Origin: Sapria himalayana
Lineage: Eukaryota > Streptophyta > Magnoliopsida > Malpighiales > Rafflesiaceae
Direction of reading: 5' to 3'
Assembly (NCBI GenBank): GCA_029783825.1
Contig: JAREIK010001332.1
Location: 636,314-700,313, forward strand
Length of the DNA stretch: 64,000 bases
Shown: positions 11,123 to 25,500 of the stretch, piece by piece
Layout of the letters: each line of letters begins with the position of its first letter
Position numbering within the stretch: the first letter of the stretch is position 1
Position numbers and translations under genes: made by a program
Notes under the pieces: model-generated
Seen by the model: the letters and a program-made list of their open reading frames with translations, nothing else
What the model was told of the DNA's origin: nothing
The model's database searches: none

Positions 11123-14100
11123 GTAAGTTCCATGTCTATGTCAGGTAGACGCACCACTATTTGTACGTGATTATGTTTGTTTTGACTCTATAAAGTACCC
11201 ATATTGGAGAAAGACAATTATGATATGGCCTCACCACAATGGATATACATACACACAAATGTATAAATGCTTTAACGAAATGGGTGGACGCATACATCCT
11301 AGTTTGACTAGAGGTGTCAAAAGGGCCGTGCCCGCAGGGCCTGCCGGCCCGAGTCTTTGTGGATTTGGACTGGGTCATGCCGGGCTGTGCTGAGTTGGGC
11401 TGGTTCAGGCCCATGCTTTCCAGCTTAACCTAGCCCTACTGCCTTAGACAGTTCGGGCTGTTGGGTCGGCTCGACCTCGATGGTCCCAAAAGGTTCTGAA
11501 ATTATACTTTGGGGTTGGGCTCAGGGGCTTGGGTGACTGGGTGAGGCCCGACTGGTCACTAGAGGTGGAAGCTTGGGCTCAGTCCAATTGAACCGTGCCC
11601 AAAACCCGGACCGTGTTTCAGGGCAGGGTACCTGACCGTGCCTTTGGTCCAGCCAGCCAGGTTGTGCTTGGCCCAGGCTGCCCGGCCCACTTGAAACCTC
11701 TCTTTGACAACTATTTTCCAATATATTACATGTTAATTCTGCTGTATATATCCATAAATATGATAGTTATGCTATATATATATATGGTTACGAGAACATG
11801 CATGCATATTCATTTATACATAATTATTGTATTTTTAACATTTGATTTTGTTTATATATTTTTTCTGTAAGTCTGATGTAGATTGTGATGCTTCAATTTC
11901 GGGTTGGTGGAATAGAAAATCTGACGCAAATTTTGGAAGAAGAAAGAGATTCCCATGCATTCCAGCCTTTACCCTTTCATTTTGTGGAAGTCTCAAAGCT
12001 TCTGTTTGACTAGTACGAACAAAAACATTCACTTTTCTAGCTGTAAATTTTATGTGAACATGATGCTAATCTTATGCTTGACAGTGCACGGGAAGATATT
12101 GTAGACACATATATGGTGAGCTATGATTCTTTTTCTTTGTACCTTGAGCTTGCATTGGATGAAATAGACAGGATAGTATGAGTTTGTAATCCGTATTCTC
12201 ACATATTATAATTCCTGCCATTTTACTTGTTTGTCTTAGGTGAGATCTCTCATTGAAGATATCAGAGTTTTGAGGTTTCATAAAGTAGAGACAAATTTAG
12301 AAAAGTTTACTGCATCAACAGTGACGGTATATGCATTTATTCTTTTTTTTTTTCATGGAAATAAATATAATATGCCATTTTTTCTGGGTTTGAATTGGAT
12401 GGGGGGGGTTTCTCTCTCTAATGACACCAATTGACTCAATCTGAACTCAATGCTAGTCTTGTAATTACTAGACTAGGTTGGGATGTTGGCATCTGATGTA
12501 TTGGCACGTTACAGTGTGATCTTGGAAACAATATAGCTGACTAAAAGGTCAGCTTGCTTGTGATTGATTATAACATCTGATATATTTGTGGTCGTAGTGG
12601 AAAAATATGTCTGCCATGGAAGTGAACACAATACGGGCATTTGCTGGGAGATCTCTCCAAGCTTTTTATAAGTACGAAAATGAAGAACTAATGGCAGATC
12701 AAACCCGAACACATGATAATCATCCACAAAGACCTACAAATATGCCAAGGGTATATCAATTTTTTTTTTTTTGTTATCTGTCATGTTTAGTGAAAATTTT
12801 GCAAACGTGAGTTAAATTTGCATAGCTAGTTCTAAGCTTTGATAAAATAGGAGGGTAATGTAGAGCAGAACGTCAAGTCTTAATAAATTTATTATCCTTT
12901 ATTCTAGTTGATTCTAATTAGTTGAGATAAAACTTAATTAATTTAATTTTATTGGTCATATCTAGAAGATAATGAATATATTTAAGTTGATAAGTTAGTC
13001 AAGGATTAAGAAAAAAAAAAAAATTATTAAAAATACAAATAAAGATAATTAAAGAAAAATATATTTGAGTAACATTTATGTGAATAGTCAGATGATAATA
13101 TATCTTGTATAATTAAAATTCATGTGATTGTCTCAGATTATATTTGAAATGTATTTTAAAAATGATTATGATTCAAAAATGAAAACTTAAATATGTTAGA
13201 CAAATATGCCAACTTGCCCAGTGTATATCAAATTTCTCCTTTTCTCATTTCCTAGTTATGTTTATGGAAACTTTGTTTATTTAAGTTATGTTTGCAATAT
13301 CTATCCTAAATATTAATAAAAGTAGAGGGTGATGTCAAGTAAATAATTGATTTTAATAAATTTCTCACAGCATTACTTTAGTCGATCCTAAGTAGATAGG
13401 AAAAGACTTGATCGATTTCATTTGATTAATCTTATTTAGAGAGGGAGCAGATATATTTTGGTTGACAACTTAGCTACGTATGTAAAAAAAAATATATTAT
13501 AAAAAATATGAATAATAATGATCACAAAAATTTGAATTAAATTTATGTGAAAATTTGTCATCATGTTTTGATGATGATGATGATAACTCAAATGTGAAGA
13601 ATTAGTATGACCTACAAAAATACTTAAGGTATATCAATTTCATTTTTTTTCTTGTATTGGTTATGTTTAGACTAATTTTGTCAATGTGAATTACGCTTGT
13701 AATGTTGGTCTCAAGCTTGAATAAAAGATGAGAATGATATTAAGTAGATAATTAGTCTTGATAAATTGGTCATCTTTTTATTTTTGTTGACTCAAAGTAG
13801 TTAGAATAAGTCTTGATTAATTTGATTTGATTGATAATGGTTATAAATTTTTTTCGATCATGTTTAGAGATTATAGCATATATATTTGGGGTTAAAAGTT
13901 AGCTAATAATGTAAATAAAATCATCAATAACCAAGCCTTATTCTAACAACTTTGGATTAATTGTATGAATTTTATTTTTTTAATTAATTTTGTTAAAAAT
14001 CATATTTATACTCAACCTTTTAGTTATTAAATTCATATTTTATAATTTCTATCTAATTTTTCTTAGGTTTATCCTTGGTTCTTTCTTCTTTTTCCACTAT

Positions 14101-17100
14101 AATAGCATCATCCTTCTTAAGTCACATACTAAGAGGTCTATGTTGGATGTTACTAAATCATATAAGATGATTTTCTTTTATCATATTATCTATATAAATT
14201 CTTTTAATTTTTTTTAAATAATTTTATTTTTTATTTCATCATTCAAAGTCTTGTCATATATTCATCATATCATCCTCATTTATGCTACTCTAATTTTTTG
14301 AATATTTTAATTCTTGTTCACCCAACATTTACTTTCATATATCATATTTGATCTTGTAGTTATTTTATAATTTTTTTTTATTATATTCAGTATTCTTTTA
14401 TTACAAAGAATTTTTTTTGACTCAATTACAACTCTCAAGATTTTAGCTTCTTTTTTAATTCTTTTTTAGTTAATAACCAACAATATATTATCTGTAAATA
14501 AAATGCAATAAAGGATATCTTTTTGGAGATCTCTTGTCATTTTATTCCTAATTAACACCAAAATAATAAGAATGAGTGCAGATCCTTGGTGTAGTCCCAC
14601 AACTTTTGAAAACTCGTGAGTGATATTTTGAATAATCCTGGATATCACTTTCTCATACATATTTTTAATTAGTTTAATATATATACTTAATACTCATTTC
14701 TTGCATAATGTATTTTAGGATTAGTCGTAAACTTAAAATTGAGTTAAATCTATGAAAATAAATAACTGATCAATTTATGTTTGAAATGTATTTTTGGGAT
14801 GGTAACTCAAATATATTTTATTAACACCTAAATCTTTATATTGGGGTCTAGGTCAAAAGCTCTAGTTCAGTTGGCAAGTACAAACTTATAATTATGGTTT
14901 ATACTATGAGAATTTGAGTTTAATCCTTATCTCTATATGAGAAATTAGGAGTGTCAAATGAGTTGTGTTAGTTTTGCATGCCTAAAATTTGAGGTATCCC
15001 AGTAATACCGGTTGGCTTGATGGAAACTAGGTTTGTGTTGAGTTAGGTCAGCATATCCATAAAGTTCGACAGGACTTTACCAGCGACATGACCCGTGGTC
15101 CATGCTTGAGCTGGTGGGCATGTAGTCATGGTCGTATCCAGATACGACACCAGCTTGTAGCTGGCTTAGGAATGACACAAGCTCATGCCTAGCCTGGCCA
15201 TTGACACAAGTATGACACGGGCACATGCCTATGATGTGGTGTAGTGCTTTGTGCTTTCCAAGCTAGGCTAGGCAATAACTTTATGGGCCTTGATGTCACA
15301 GTCTCACTCAAAGAATGTGGAATGTTCTAGAAGATTCTGAAGAAGTCTACACTTGTATGGAAGGAATGAGATTATCCTAGATTATTCTAGAATCCTCTTG
15401 GATATATGTTATAGAATTCTCTATACATATATGGAACCTTCAAAGGTTTTAGACCATTTCCTATGCATGTATTAATGGAGGAGGTGACCTCATCTGTAAA
15501 CCACCAAGTTGAGAGTTTCTTGTTAGATTTTATTATTTAATAAAATATTTTCTTTATTTTCTAGTATTCTCTCAAATTTACTTTGCTTCCAAGTTGTGGG
15601 TAGACTCCAAACATAACAAGCAAGGTGAAAGTAATGCTAACCTAGCAAAATCTAAGGGGTAAGTTCTCTAAGTGCCGCATGAGAGCTTAGCGAAAAGACT
15701 AAGTTCGTGTTAGTTGGTATCAGAGGCGAGGTTGCAAAGTGTGAGAGTAACTTGGTAGATATGATGTCGAATTCTCATTTGGAGGAAATTGCCGAACAAG
15801 TTTGGGCAAGGGACCTTGACTCTCCTGCTAAGTGAAAGTGAAAGAAGGATAAGTCTCATGATCCTCTCACAAGCTTGGACAATCAAGTGACCCGGTTAGA
15901 AGTCGTCATGGTAGACCCAAAGGAGGGGTTCGATCTCATGGAGCAAAACATGAAGAAGGTCATAGAGGATTTTGATATGCAGATCCTAGACCTTCAAGAG
16001 GGGATGCAAGGCTTGCCAATCCCAGTGGTGTCGCATGAGGAGTTTACGAAGGTCATGGGCATGCTCACTAGCTTAGAATCAAGGGTGGAGGTTTTGACCA
16101 AGTATTAGAAGGAGCTGAAACAAGAAGTGACAATCTACAAGATGATATTGTCGGCTCGGGTTATGTCCACTCATGAGGCCCAAAGGGTGGATGTGCCTAA
16201 GTCTCACACTTTCATGAGAAAATGAGATGCTAAAGAGTTAGACAATTATTTGTGGTGCATGGAGAGATATTTTGAGACAATATCACTAATTGATGAGGCA
16301 ACAAAGGTACGCACTGCTACTCTTTATCTCATTGATAATGTAACTCTATGGTGGCATAGAAAATACATGGAGATAGAAAGAGGGATACATAGCTCATAGA
16401 AAGATCAGGTATCTCAAGCACACGGGATCTATTCAGGACTATGTCAAGGAGTTCTTTTCCTTGATGCTCGAGGCTCCTGATATGAATGAGAAAGACTTCA
16501 TCTTTAATTTTATGGAGAAACTGCAAGGCTGGGCCGAGCAAGAATTGAGGAGACGTGGTGTCCAAGACATAGCTATGATCATAATAGTAGCAGAGTTACT
16601 CATGGATTTCTGAAGGGGAGACTCTTCTCAAACTAAGCCATCTTTCAAGGGTAGTCGTGCCAAAAGTAGGGGTGACAGGGAATACAAAAGCTATAATGCT
16701 AAGGAAGGAAAAGGATCAATGGTGACTTCTACCAACAAAGAAGGCAACAGTGGGGATAAGCACAGAGATTTTAAGCCAAAAACTAATTGCTTCCTGTGTG
16801 ATAGACTACACCGGGCACGTGAATGTCTTAAAAGAAAGGCCCTAAATGCTATGAGAGAGAGAGAGAGAGATTGAACAAGAGGATGATGCCTCTCACATGA
16901 GGTCAATGTAGTTATTGAATGTCCTCAAGATCAAGCAAACTAAGAAGAAGCCTCAAAGTAGGGGACTCATATACGTGGAGGCCAAGGTGAATGAGATGTC
17001 TACTAAGGCCATGATAGATACTGGTGCCACACATAACTTTGTTTCAAAGGAGGAGACAATGAGACTCAAGCTCCAAATATCCAATGAAGTAGGATGATTT

Positions 17101-20100
17101 AAGGTAGTAAACTCCGCTGTTAAGCCATCACATTGAATAGTTCGCGGGGTGACCACGAGGATTGGGTATTGGGAAGGTAAGGTTAACTTCACGGTGACAC
17201 CCATGGATAATTTCTAGATAGTGATTGGAATGAATTTTCTTTACCAGGTAAAAGCTGTGCTTATACATTTTCTACGTTCGATGGCTATCTTAGAAGAGGT
17301 GGTTTCATGCATGGTTTCCACAATCATCGAAGGTAAAGCTAAAATGCTTATGTTGTCCGCTTTGCAATTGGAGAATGGGTTGAAAAAAGAATGAGGTGAC
17401 CTACTTGGTGACCTTTAAGGAAGATCCTAGTGATCCTATGAGAAATTCTATGCTCATGGAAGTCATGAAGGTATTAGACGAATTCAAAGATATAATACCA
17501 CCGGAGCTACCCAAAAGTTTCCCACCCATGAGGGAGGAAGATCACATGATTGAGTTGGAGCCTGGAGCAAAACCTTCTGCCATGAGGCCATACAGGATGA
17601 CATCCCCAGAGTTGAAGGAATTAAGAAGACAACTGAAGGAATTGTGGATGCTGGATTCATCCAACCATCTAAGATTCCATATGATACGTTGGTCTTATTC
17701 CAAAATAAGCATGATGGGTCACTACGGATGTGTATTAATTACAGGGTACTCAAGAATGCAACGGTCAAGAACAAGTATCTCATTCTTCTTATTACTGATT
17801 TATTTAACCAACTTGGTAAATCACGGTATTCACTAAGTTAAACCTTTGATCAGTGTACTACCCAAGTAAGGATAACCGAAGGAGATGAGGTAAAGATCAC
17901 ATGTGTAACAAAGTATGACTCTTTTGAGTTCCTAGTGATGTTCTTTGGTCTTACTAATATACCTGTTATATTTTACACTTTGATGAACAAAATATTTCAT
18001 CATTTTTTAGATAAATTTGTGGTGATATATCTTAGATAATATTGTTATATATAGCAACATATTGGAAGAATATGTTAATCATCTAAGGTAGGTGTTCTGG
18101 CTACCAAGGTAAAATGAGTTATACGTGAAGGAGAAATGTTCATTTTCCCTTGAGGAGGTGGCTTCTTGAGATACTGTATCAAGGGTGACAAGCTCATGAT
18201 GTATGAAAGCAAGATCAAAGCTATTCAAGAATGAAATTTTTCTACTAAGATGTCATAACTAAGGTCTTTCTTGAGACTAGTTGACTACTATCGGTGGTTC
18301 ATTAAGGGATACTTAGCAAAAATAGTTCCATTAATAGACTTTTTCAAGAAGGGTAAGGCATGTACATTGGATGAAAAATGTCAGTAATGTTTTGAATACT
18401 TGAAAAAGACTATATTGAAGGAGCTGGTTTTGGCACTACCTGACCGCACCAAGGTGTTCGAGGTATACACTGATGCTTCTGTCTTTGTCATTGGAGGAGT
18501 TTTTTTGAAAGCCACAAGCTCAATGACACAGAGAAGTGGTACATGGTCCAAGAGAAGGAGATGTCAGCAATCATCCATTGCTTGCGAATGTGGAGACACT
18601 ATCTGTTAGGATTACACTTCATAGTGAAGATAGATAATATTGCTACTAGCTATTTTCAGACCCAGAAGAAATTAAGTCCCAAGCAAGTAAGGTGGAAAGA
18701 CTTCTTGTCGGAGTTTGACTACACGTTGGAGTACCAGCCATGCATAATCAATTACGTAGCTGATACCTTGAGCTGCAAAGCAGAGTTAGCATCCATGACT
18801 AGCTAGTCCCACGAAGAGATGGTTGATCTTATAAAGGAGGGGTTGCAACATGATACAATGGCCAATAGTATCATCTCATTGGCTCACGAGGAAAAGACTA
18901 TGTAGTTTTGGGTAGAGGATGATTTGTTCTACACAAAAAAAAGTGTCATTATGTGCCAAAGTTGGAAAGTATTAGAAGGAATCTTATCAAGGAGTATCAT
19001 AATTCCAAATGGACTGGACACCCATGACAACGACGCACAAGAGCATTACTAAAGCCTGTCTACTACTGGCCACAAATAATGAATGATGTATAGACTTATG
19101 TGAAGACTTGTCTTGTGTGCCAATAAGATAAAGTGGAGTAATGTCTGCTTAAGGAATTGCTGGGGCCACTATTTATAGCAGAGCAACCTTGGGAAAGTAT
19201 CATTATGGACTTCATTATCGGCTTACTCAAGTCCGAGGGAAATGAATCTTTCATAGTGGTAGTTGATCGATTTTTAAAGTATGCTACATTCATAGCAGCT
19301 CCTAAAGATTGCACAGCAGAAGAGATGACCAAACTATTCCTTAAGAACTTGGTAAAGTATTGGGAGTTATCGAAGATTATTATTAGTGATCGTGACTCAT
19401 GCTTTACTAGAAAGTTTTGGACGGAATTCTTCGAACTCATGGGCACGGAACTTTATTTTTCTACTAGCTTTCAACCTTAGACTGATGGGCAGATAGAACG
19501 GGTGAATGCATTACTAGAGTTGTACTTGATGCACTTTGTGAGTGCCAATCAGACTGACTGGGCCAAATTGCTAAATGTGGCTCAGTTCTCCTATAATCTA
19601 CCGAGAAGTGAGACAACTGGGAGGAGTCCATTCGAGATAGTCATGAGACAACAATCAATGATTTCTCACACCCTAGCAAGATGATACACATGAAGGAGTA
19701 TAGCAGCTTACAAATTTGCTAAGGGATGACACGAGCAAGTTGATATAGTACGCTCATTTTTAAAGAAGAATGCTAAGAAAATGAAGAAATAGGCTAACAA
19801 GAAAAGAAGACATGTAGAATTTCAAGTTGGAGACTTAGTTTTTGTCAAGCTTTTACCATAACAATTCTAGTCCATTTGAAAGGTATACAAGGGACTTGTG
19901 AGGAAGTATGAAGACTCCTTTCCTATACTTGGACGAGTTGGTATGATATCTTACAAAGTTGAGTTACCACCAAGGATAAAGATTCATCATGTCTTTTATG
20001 TTAGCAATCTAAAGTCTTATCACGAAGATAAAGAAGATCCAGGCGGAAGAGTCTCTATGAGGGTAACCACAGTAGCAGTGACCTCCTATGATAAGGAAAT

Positions 20101-22501
20101 GGATTACATCATGGCAGATCGGGACCATAGGAAGATCAACTTTCGGCCCAACAAGAAATAAATAGTAAAATGGAGGGGACTACCTAAAAGTAGAGGTCAA
20201 ACGGGCCGGCCCGGCCCGGTCCAGTTTAAAAAAACCGAGCCTGGCACGGCCGACAGGCACGGTGGGCCTTGCCGTGCCTTGCCTGGCCCGCTCGGGCTTG
20301 CATGTCTGTACGGGTCAGGATTCGGGGGGACCGTGGGTCGGGTCGAATCAGACCCGACCCGCGGTCTTTTTTGTGGGAGGGGCCATCGTGGGGTCGGGCA
20401 CACGGGACACCCGGCACGGGACAAACTCGTGCCGGTGTGCTGTGCCGCGGGCCGTACCATGACGGGTCAGGCACGGCACGGCACGGGCCCGGGCCAGCTC
20501 GGCCCGGTTGACACCTCTACCTGAAAGTGAAGCTAGTTGGGATCTAGCTAACAATTTGTGGTAGTTTCAGGAACAAATCAAGCAGTTCTAGGTAGAAAAA
20601 TCGACGAGGAAGTCTGCAGTATTGATGAGGGAGAATGTAATAGCCTCACTCAAAGAATGTGGAATATTCTAGAAGATTCTGAAGAAGTCCATACTTGTAT
20701 GAAAGGAATGAGATTATTTTAGATTATTCTAGAATCCTTTTGGATATATGTAATAGAATTCTCTATACATATTGGGAACCTTCAAAAGTTCTAGACTCTT
20801 TCCTATGCATGTATGTATTGAGGATGTGACTTTATTTATAAATCACCAAGTTGAAAGTTTCTTGTAAGATTTTATTATTCAATAAAATATTTTCTTTATT
20901 TTCAAGTAATTTTTCAAATTTTTTTTGCTTCTAAGTTGTGGGTAGACTCTAAGCATAATACTTATTATAATAAAAAAATGGATTTTCTTTGCAATAATAA
21001 AAAAATGAACTTTGATGTTATAATAGATATCATAGAAGTTACTAAATCACTTATTATTTTAGATAGCACGAGAAAGATATACTTCCTAGATTTTCACTAA
21101 TTAATATATCAAATTTTTTTTAAATAATTGAGAGATAAATATAAATAAAATTGATATTTATTGATATATACATATTTTGAGAGCCTATATATATTAGATA
21201 GATCAATTTATTATTTTCTCTTAGTTAATTAATTAAAAAATAAATTATTTTAGAATATTGGTGAAGTCATAATACTTAGGAGGTACACAATCATAAATAT
21301 TTTCATAATATTTATGTTAATTATTTATTTGTTCGTATATCATACCTCTTGATTCTTATAGCTGGTTTATATATTTTATTATACAATTTAACATATTTTT
21401 TATCCATTATATCTTAATTCTTAGTTTCATATAGGTGACTAAGCAATAAAGTATTGGAATGTGCACTTAATATTTTAATTTTAATTTTGTTATCATAAAT
21501 TTACAAATAAAATGAATTTTTCATGTTTTAATGAAATACATGACTAATATTACCAATATATCTAAATATGGTACAAGTAATGAAGTGCATATAGAGAAAT
21601 GCATGTTTATAATATTTTTAAGATTTTTAAAAATGAAATGTTTATCTTAATTATATTTTGTTAAAATATCATCGGTTTTGTTATTTATGAAATCAAATGT
21701 AATGTTTTAGTTGTCATAACAAGATTCATTAATTTTGACATAAATTAAAAAATCATATATAATATTTATTTAGATTCATATAATGAAATATATATCTTAT
21801 CATATTTGAAAAAAATTATTTTTTTGAGTGCATGAAATTTTTTTAATAAAATGTGCACAAAATCAAAACTATTGAAGTTTTGATGCACTTTAAACCTTGT
21901 TCCTAAATTTATACTTACCCAATTTACCTCGCTATTAAAATTACTCTAATCAACTATCACATGTGAAAATAAAATAAATGAAAAGTAACAAAATAATTTT
22001 ACGTAAACACACACGCACACACAAACATCATGATATATATAACAATGTGTATATATACTTATATATACATATACATACTATATATATCATGGTAAAGGCT
22101 GTACCTAGCATACAATGATCTCGTTTAACTTGAGGTATTAGAGATACTAATATCTCAATAGTATTATCTTTGAAATTCAAAGTAATTATATTTAATAAAT
22201 TTTGAACTTGGGATCTATCATCTTTGTCAAGATAAATACCATCACAAGGTATAACCTCTATAGTATATATGCATATTATGATATATACAACACACACACA
22301 TACATGTATATCATGATATATTGTATACCTAGTATACAAGGCTCTCGTTTAGCTAGAGATATTAATATTGCAATAGTCTTATCTTTGAAATTCGGAGTTA
22401 TTATATCTAATGAGTCTTGAACTTGAGACATATCATTTTTGCCAAGATAATTACCATTACAATATATGACCTCTATTGTATATATGCATATTATGAAATA
22501 T

Positions 22502-22542
<41 letters not shown>

Positions 22543-25500
22543 GTATATATCATAACATATAAATATTAAATATAATATATATATTTGTGATATTTAATTT
22601 CATATATCATGATATATTGATATCTCTATAGCTATATATATAAATATACATCCATATCATGATATATAAATATTCTTATATTTATATCTATGGAGAATGT
22701 ACCTTGTGTTCAAGGCTCTTGCTTAGCATGATGTCCGTGAGTGGTTAATATCTTAATGTTACCTTTGTAATTGAAGATGTTATATCTGGTGAATCTTGAA
22801 TATGAGACCTATTATTATTGAATATAAGTATTTACTATTGTACTAGATATGACCTTCAATACATGTATGTAACACAAGAAATTTTTAAATAAACAATAGT
22901 ATTTATCATGAAATATATAATATACATGTAATATATACATTATATATATTGTGTTATGTAACTATTCATTTTGTGATAATATATATCCTTATATATATTT
23001 CTATATATAGATATAGAATAATATATATATATATGTAGATATATATACATGTATTGTTATATATGTATTGCTAGATATAGATATAGATATATAGATGCAA
23101 TATATATCATGATATATAACTTTATATATCATGATATATGATATCCTTATATATATGTAGAAACACACACACACACATGTGTGTGTGTGTGTGTGTGTAT
23201 ACATATATATATAATAATTGCTAGATATAGATATATATACAATATATATCATGATCAAGGTTTTTCATTTCAAAAGTGTAATGCAAGATAGTTGTGTTTG
23301 TGAGATGAGACTCTCCATAAGTGATGATGTGATAATAACTCTCAAGGCATTGAGGCATATGTTTTTTGTAATCATATATATAATGTAACAAATATTTTAT
23401 AATATATTACAAATATAATAAAATAGCATAAAATTACTTTCAAATTTCACAAAAAAATCATAATTATTTTACCAAATAAGAAAGCTTATATTTTATGAAA
23501 ATATAATTTATAAAAAAAGAGCTGAATTTGTGATAATTATGGTTGTTATTGTGATATAAAAAAATATAGAACCTATATATATCATGATATATAGCCATAT
23601 TTATCATGACATAAAGCCTATATATCATGATATATAACTTTATATATTATGATATATACAAATCCCTATGTTTTTCAGATATCATGATATAGATATCCCA
23701 ATATTGTTGATATCATGTTTTGTACAATATAGGTATTGTGATATAGAAAAATATTGTACCGAATACATAAAGTTCTTGCTTAGTGTTGGGTCTTATTGAG
23801 GTTAATATCATGATATATAATTGCTTATATAATGATATGAAGATATCCCTATATATATAAATAAATAAAAATATTTATATAGATATATATAAATTCTATG
23901 CATCTTGATATTAATAGTGTGTGTGTGTGTGTATATATATATATCATGATATATAGAAATCCCTATATTTATATGTATATGTATTGTGTATATATATATA
24001 TATATATGTTATATGTAGTTTTTTTTTTAAATTTTTTAATTTTCTTTTTACATGTGGCAATTGATTATGATATTTTTAGTAGTATTGTAAATTGGGTAAG
24101 GATGTACTGGGAACACATGTAAAAGTGGACTAACATTTAAATAGTTATAGTTTTGTGCACACTGGGTTAATTTTTTTGATTTGTTTCATTTTGTTGAAAT
24201 AGAATTTTTATGTTTATTAAATGTGTTAATAAACTTTATAGGTGCATAAATAGTTTCTAATGAATGAAATTAATTTTAATGTAAATGATATTATTATGTT
24301 AATAATATGACATATATCTAATATTAAAAATTTTGGTCAGAGAATTTTTTATAATAATTTTTATAAATAAAATTATTATCATGACATTAGTTATAGTATT
24401 TTTATAGGTAATATTGTAATAAATATTTTTTTCTTGTGAATTTCATACTATCTTAAGACTGGTTAAACACTAATATATGATAAATATTATGAAAATAAAA
24501 TATTTGCTGAAACCACAATATTTTTTTTAATGTCCAATTTAAGTCATCAAGATGGATAGTAATCCATGTGAATGATATATGATTTTGAGTAGTTGATGTT
24601 GAAGTGATAAATGAGCTATTTTTTGTGACCCAAGTTGGGCATCGTGCTTAGTCAGATGGCCTAAGTAACTATTGTCGAGCCTTGCCTTTGCACGGTGGCT
24701 TGCCATGGGTATGAACAAGGAACTACATGAGCTTGTAGCTATTGTCGAGCGAACCTAGCCTAAACTAGGTTGTCACGAGAGAAATTGACCAAGATATATG
24801 TGGACAATAAGTTGACAATGACTCTAGCAAAAAATATAGTATTTCATGATCAAAGTAAACACATTAATATTCATTATTACTTTATAAGGGAGTACATTAA
24901 AAATATAGTGTAAAAATTTAATATGTGAAGTTGAAAGATCAAGTTGTGGATATTGTTATCAAGTTATTGATAAGAGGAGATTTAATAAGATTAAGGAATT
25001 TATTAGGAGTTATAAAATCAAATTTAATGAGAAGTATTGGATCATAAATTTAATGTGAAATCCAAACTAAAATTCAAGTCCATTTCTAGAATATTTTATG
25101 TAATTATAATGTCCTTAATTTTTAATTTTTACATTAATATTAGACATATAGTTACAATAAAAAAAGAAAAAATAATAACTTTTTAAGTATCTGGTATTGA
25201 AATTTTTATTTTTGCAATTCATTTTTTACTTAAGTGGTATCTCTTTTATTTGTAATAATTTATACATTGGGCTGTATTTTTGCACTCTAATATTTTTTAC
25301 TGTTATGATATTAAAGTGAGTTCATATAATAAAAAATCATCATTAAGCTTATATTTTTTAAGGAGAAGGGAATCCCTATTATTTAAATCAAATTAGGTTG
25401 TGGTATCTACATATATGTTATCTGAATCATGCCTAATATTTTAGACCATCTACATATATAATTATGTATTTCAAATTTTTAATTTTTGTCATTATGCATC

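Larger units (their letters stand above)
19898..20637 (+). pseudogene. Chromovirus chromodomain, split by a MITE
   Basis: After the integrase tail ([11 protein letters not shown]) comes a chromodomain: [11 protein letters not shown], then VKWRGLPK (to about 20190). A 329-bp MITE interrupts it, and [14 protein letters not shown] continues at 20520-20566. A TAA lies at 20159, and TAGs at 20567 and 20591 (CAG in relatives). Chromodomains of this type steer integration to marked chromatin. Confidence 0.85.
15294..20960 (+). mobile_element. Ty3/gypsy chromovirus in the PSF2 intron
   Basis: LTR, primer site, gag, protease, RT/RNase H, integrase, chromodomain and a second LTR follow in the normal gypsy order on the + strand. 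LTR identity is roughly 90% by eye, so the insertion is not recent. Every domain has stops or frameshifts. A MITE is inserted in the chromodomain (20191-20519). The chromodomain places it among the chromoviruses; the subclade is unresolved. Confidence 0.9.

Noticed and set aside
11880..11915. Alternative PSF2 acceptor at 11878-11879 (GATGTAG)
   Set aside because: It shifts the frame and loses [11 protein letters not shown]. The AG at 11914-11915 restores phase and family sequence.
20197..20554. Several overlapping GC-rich frames
   Set aside because: All lie in the MITE at 20191-20519; composition explains them.
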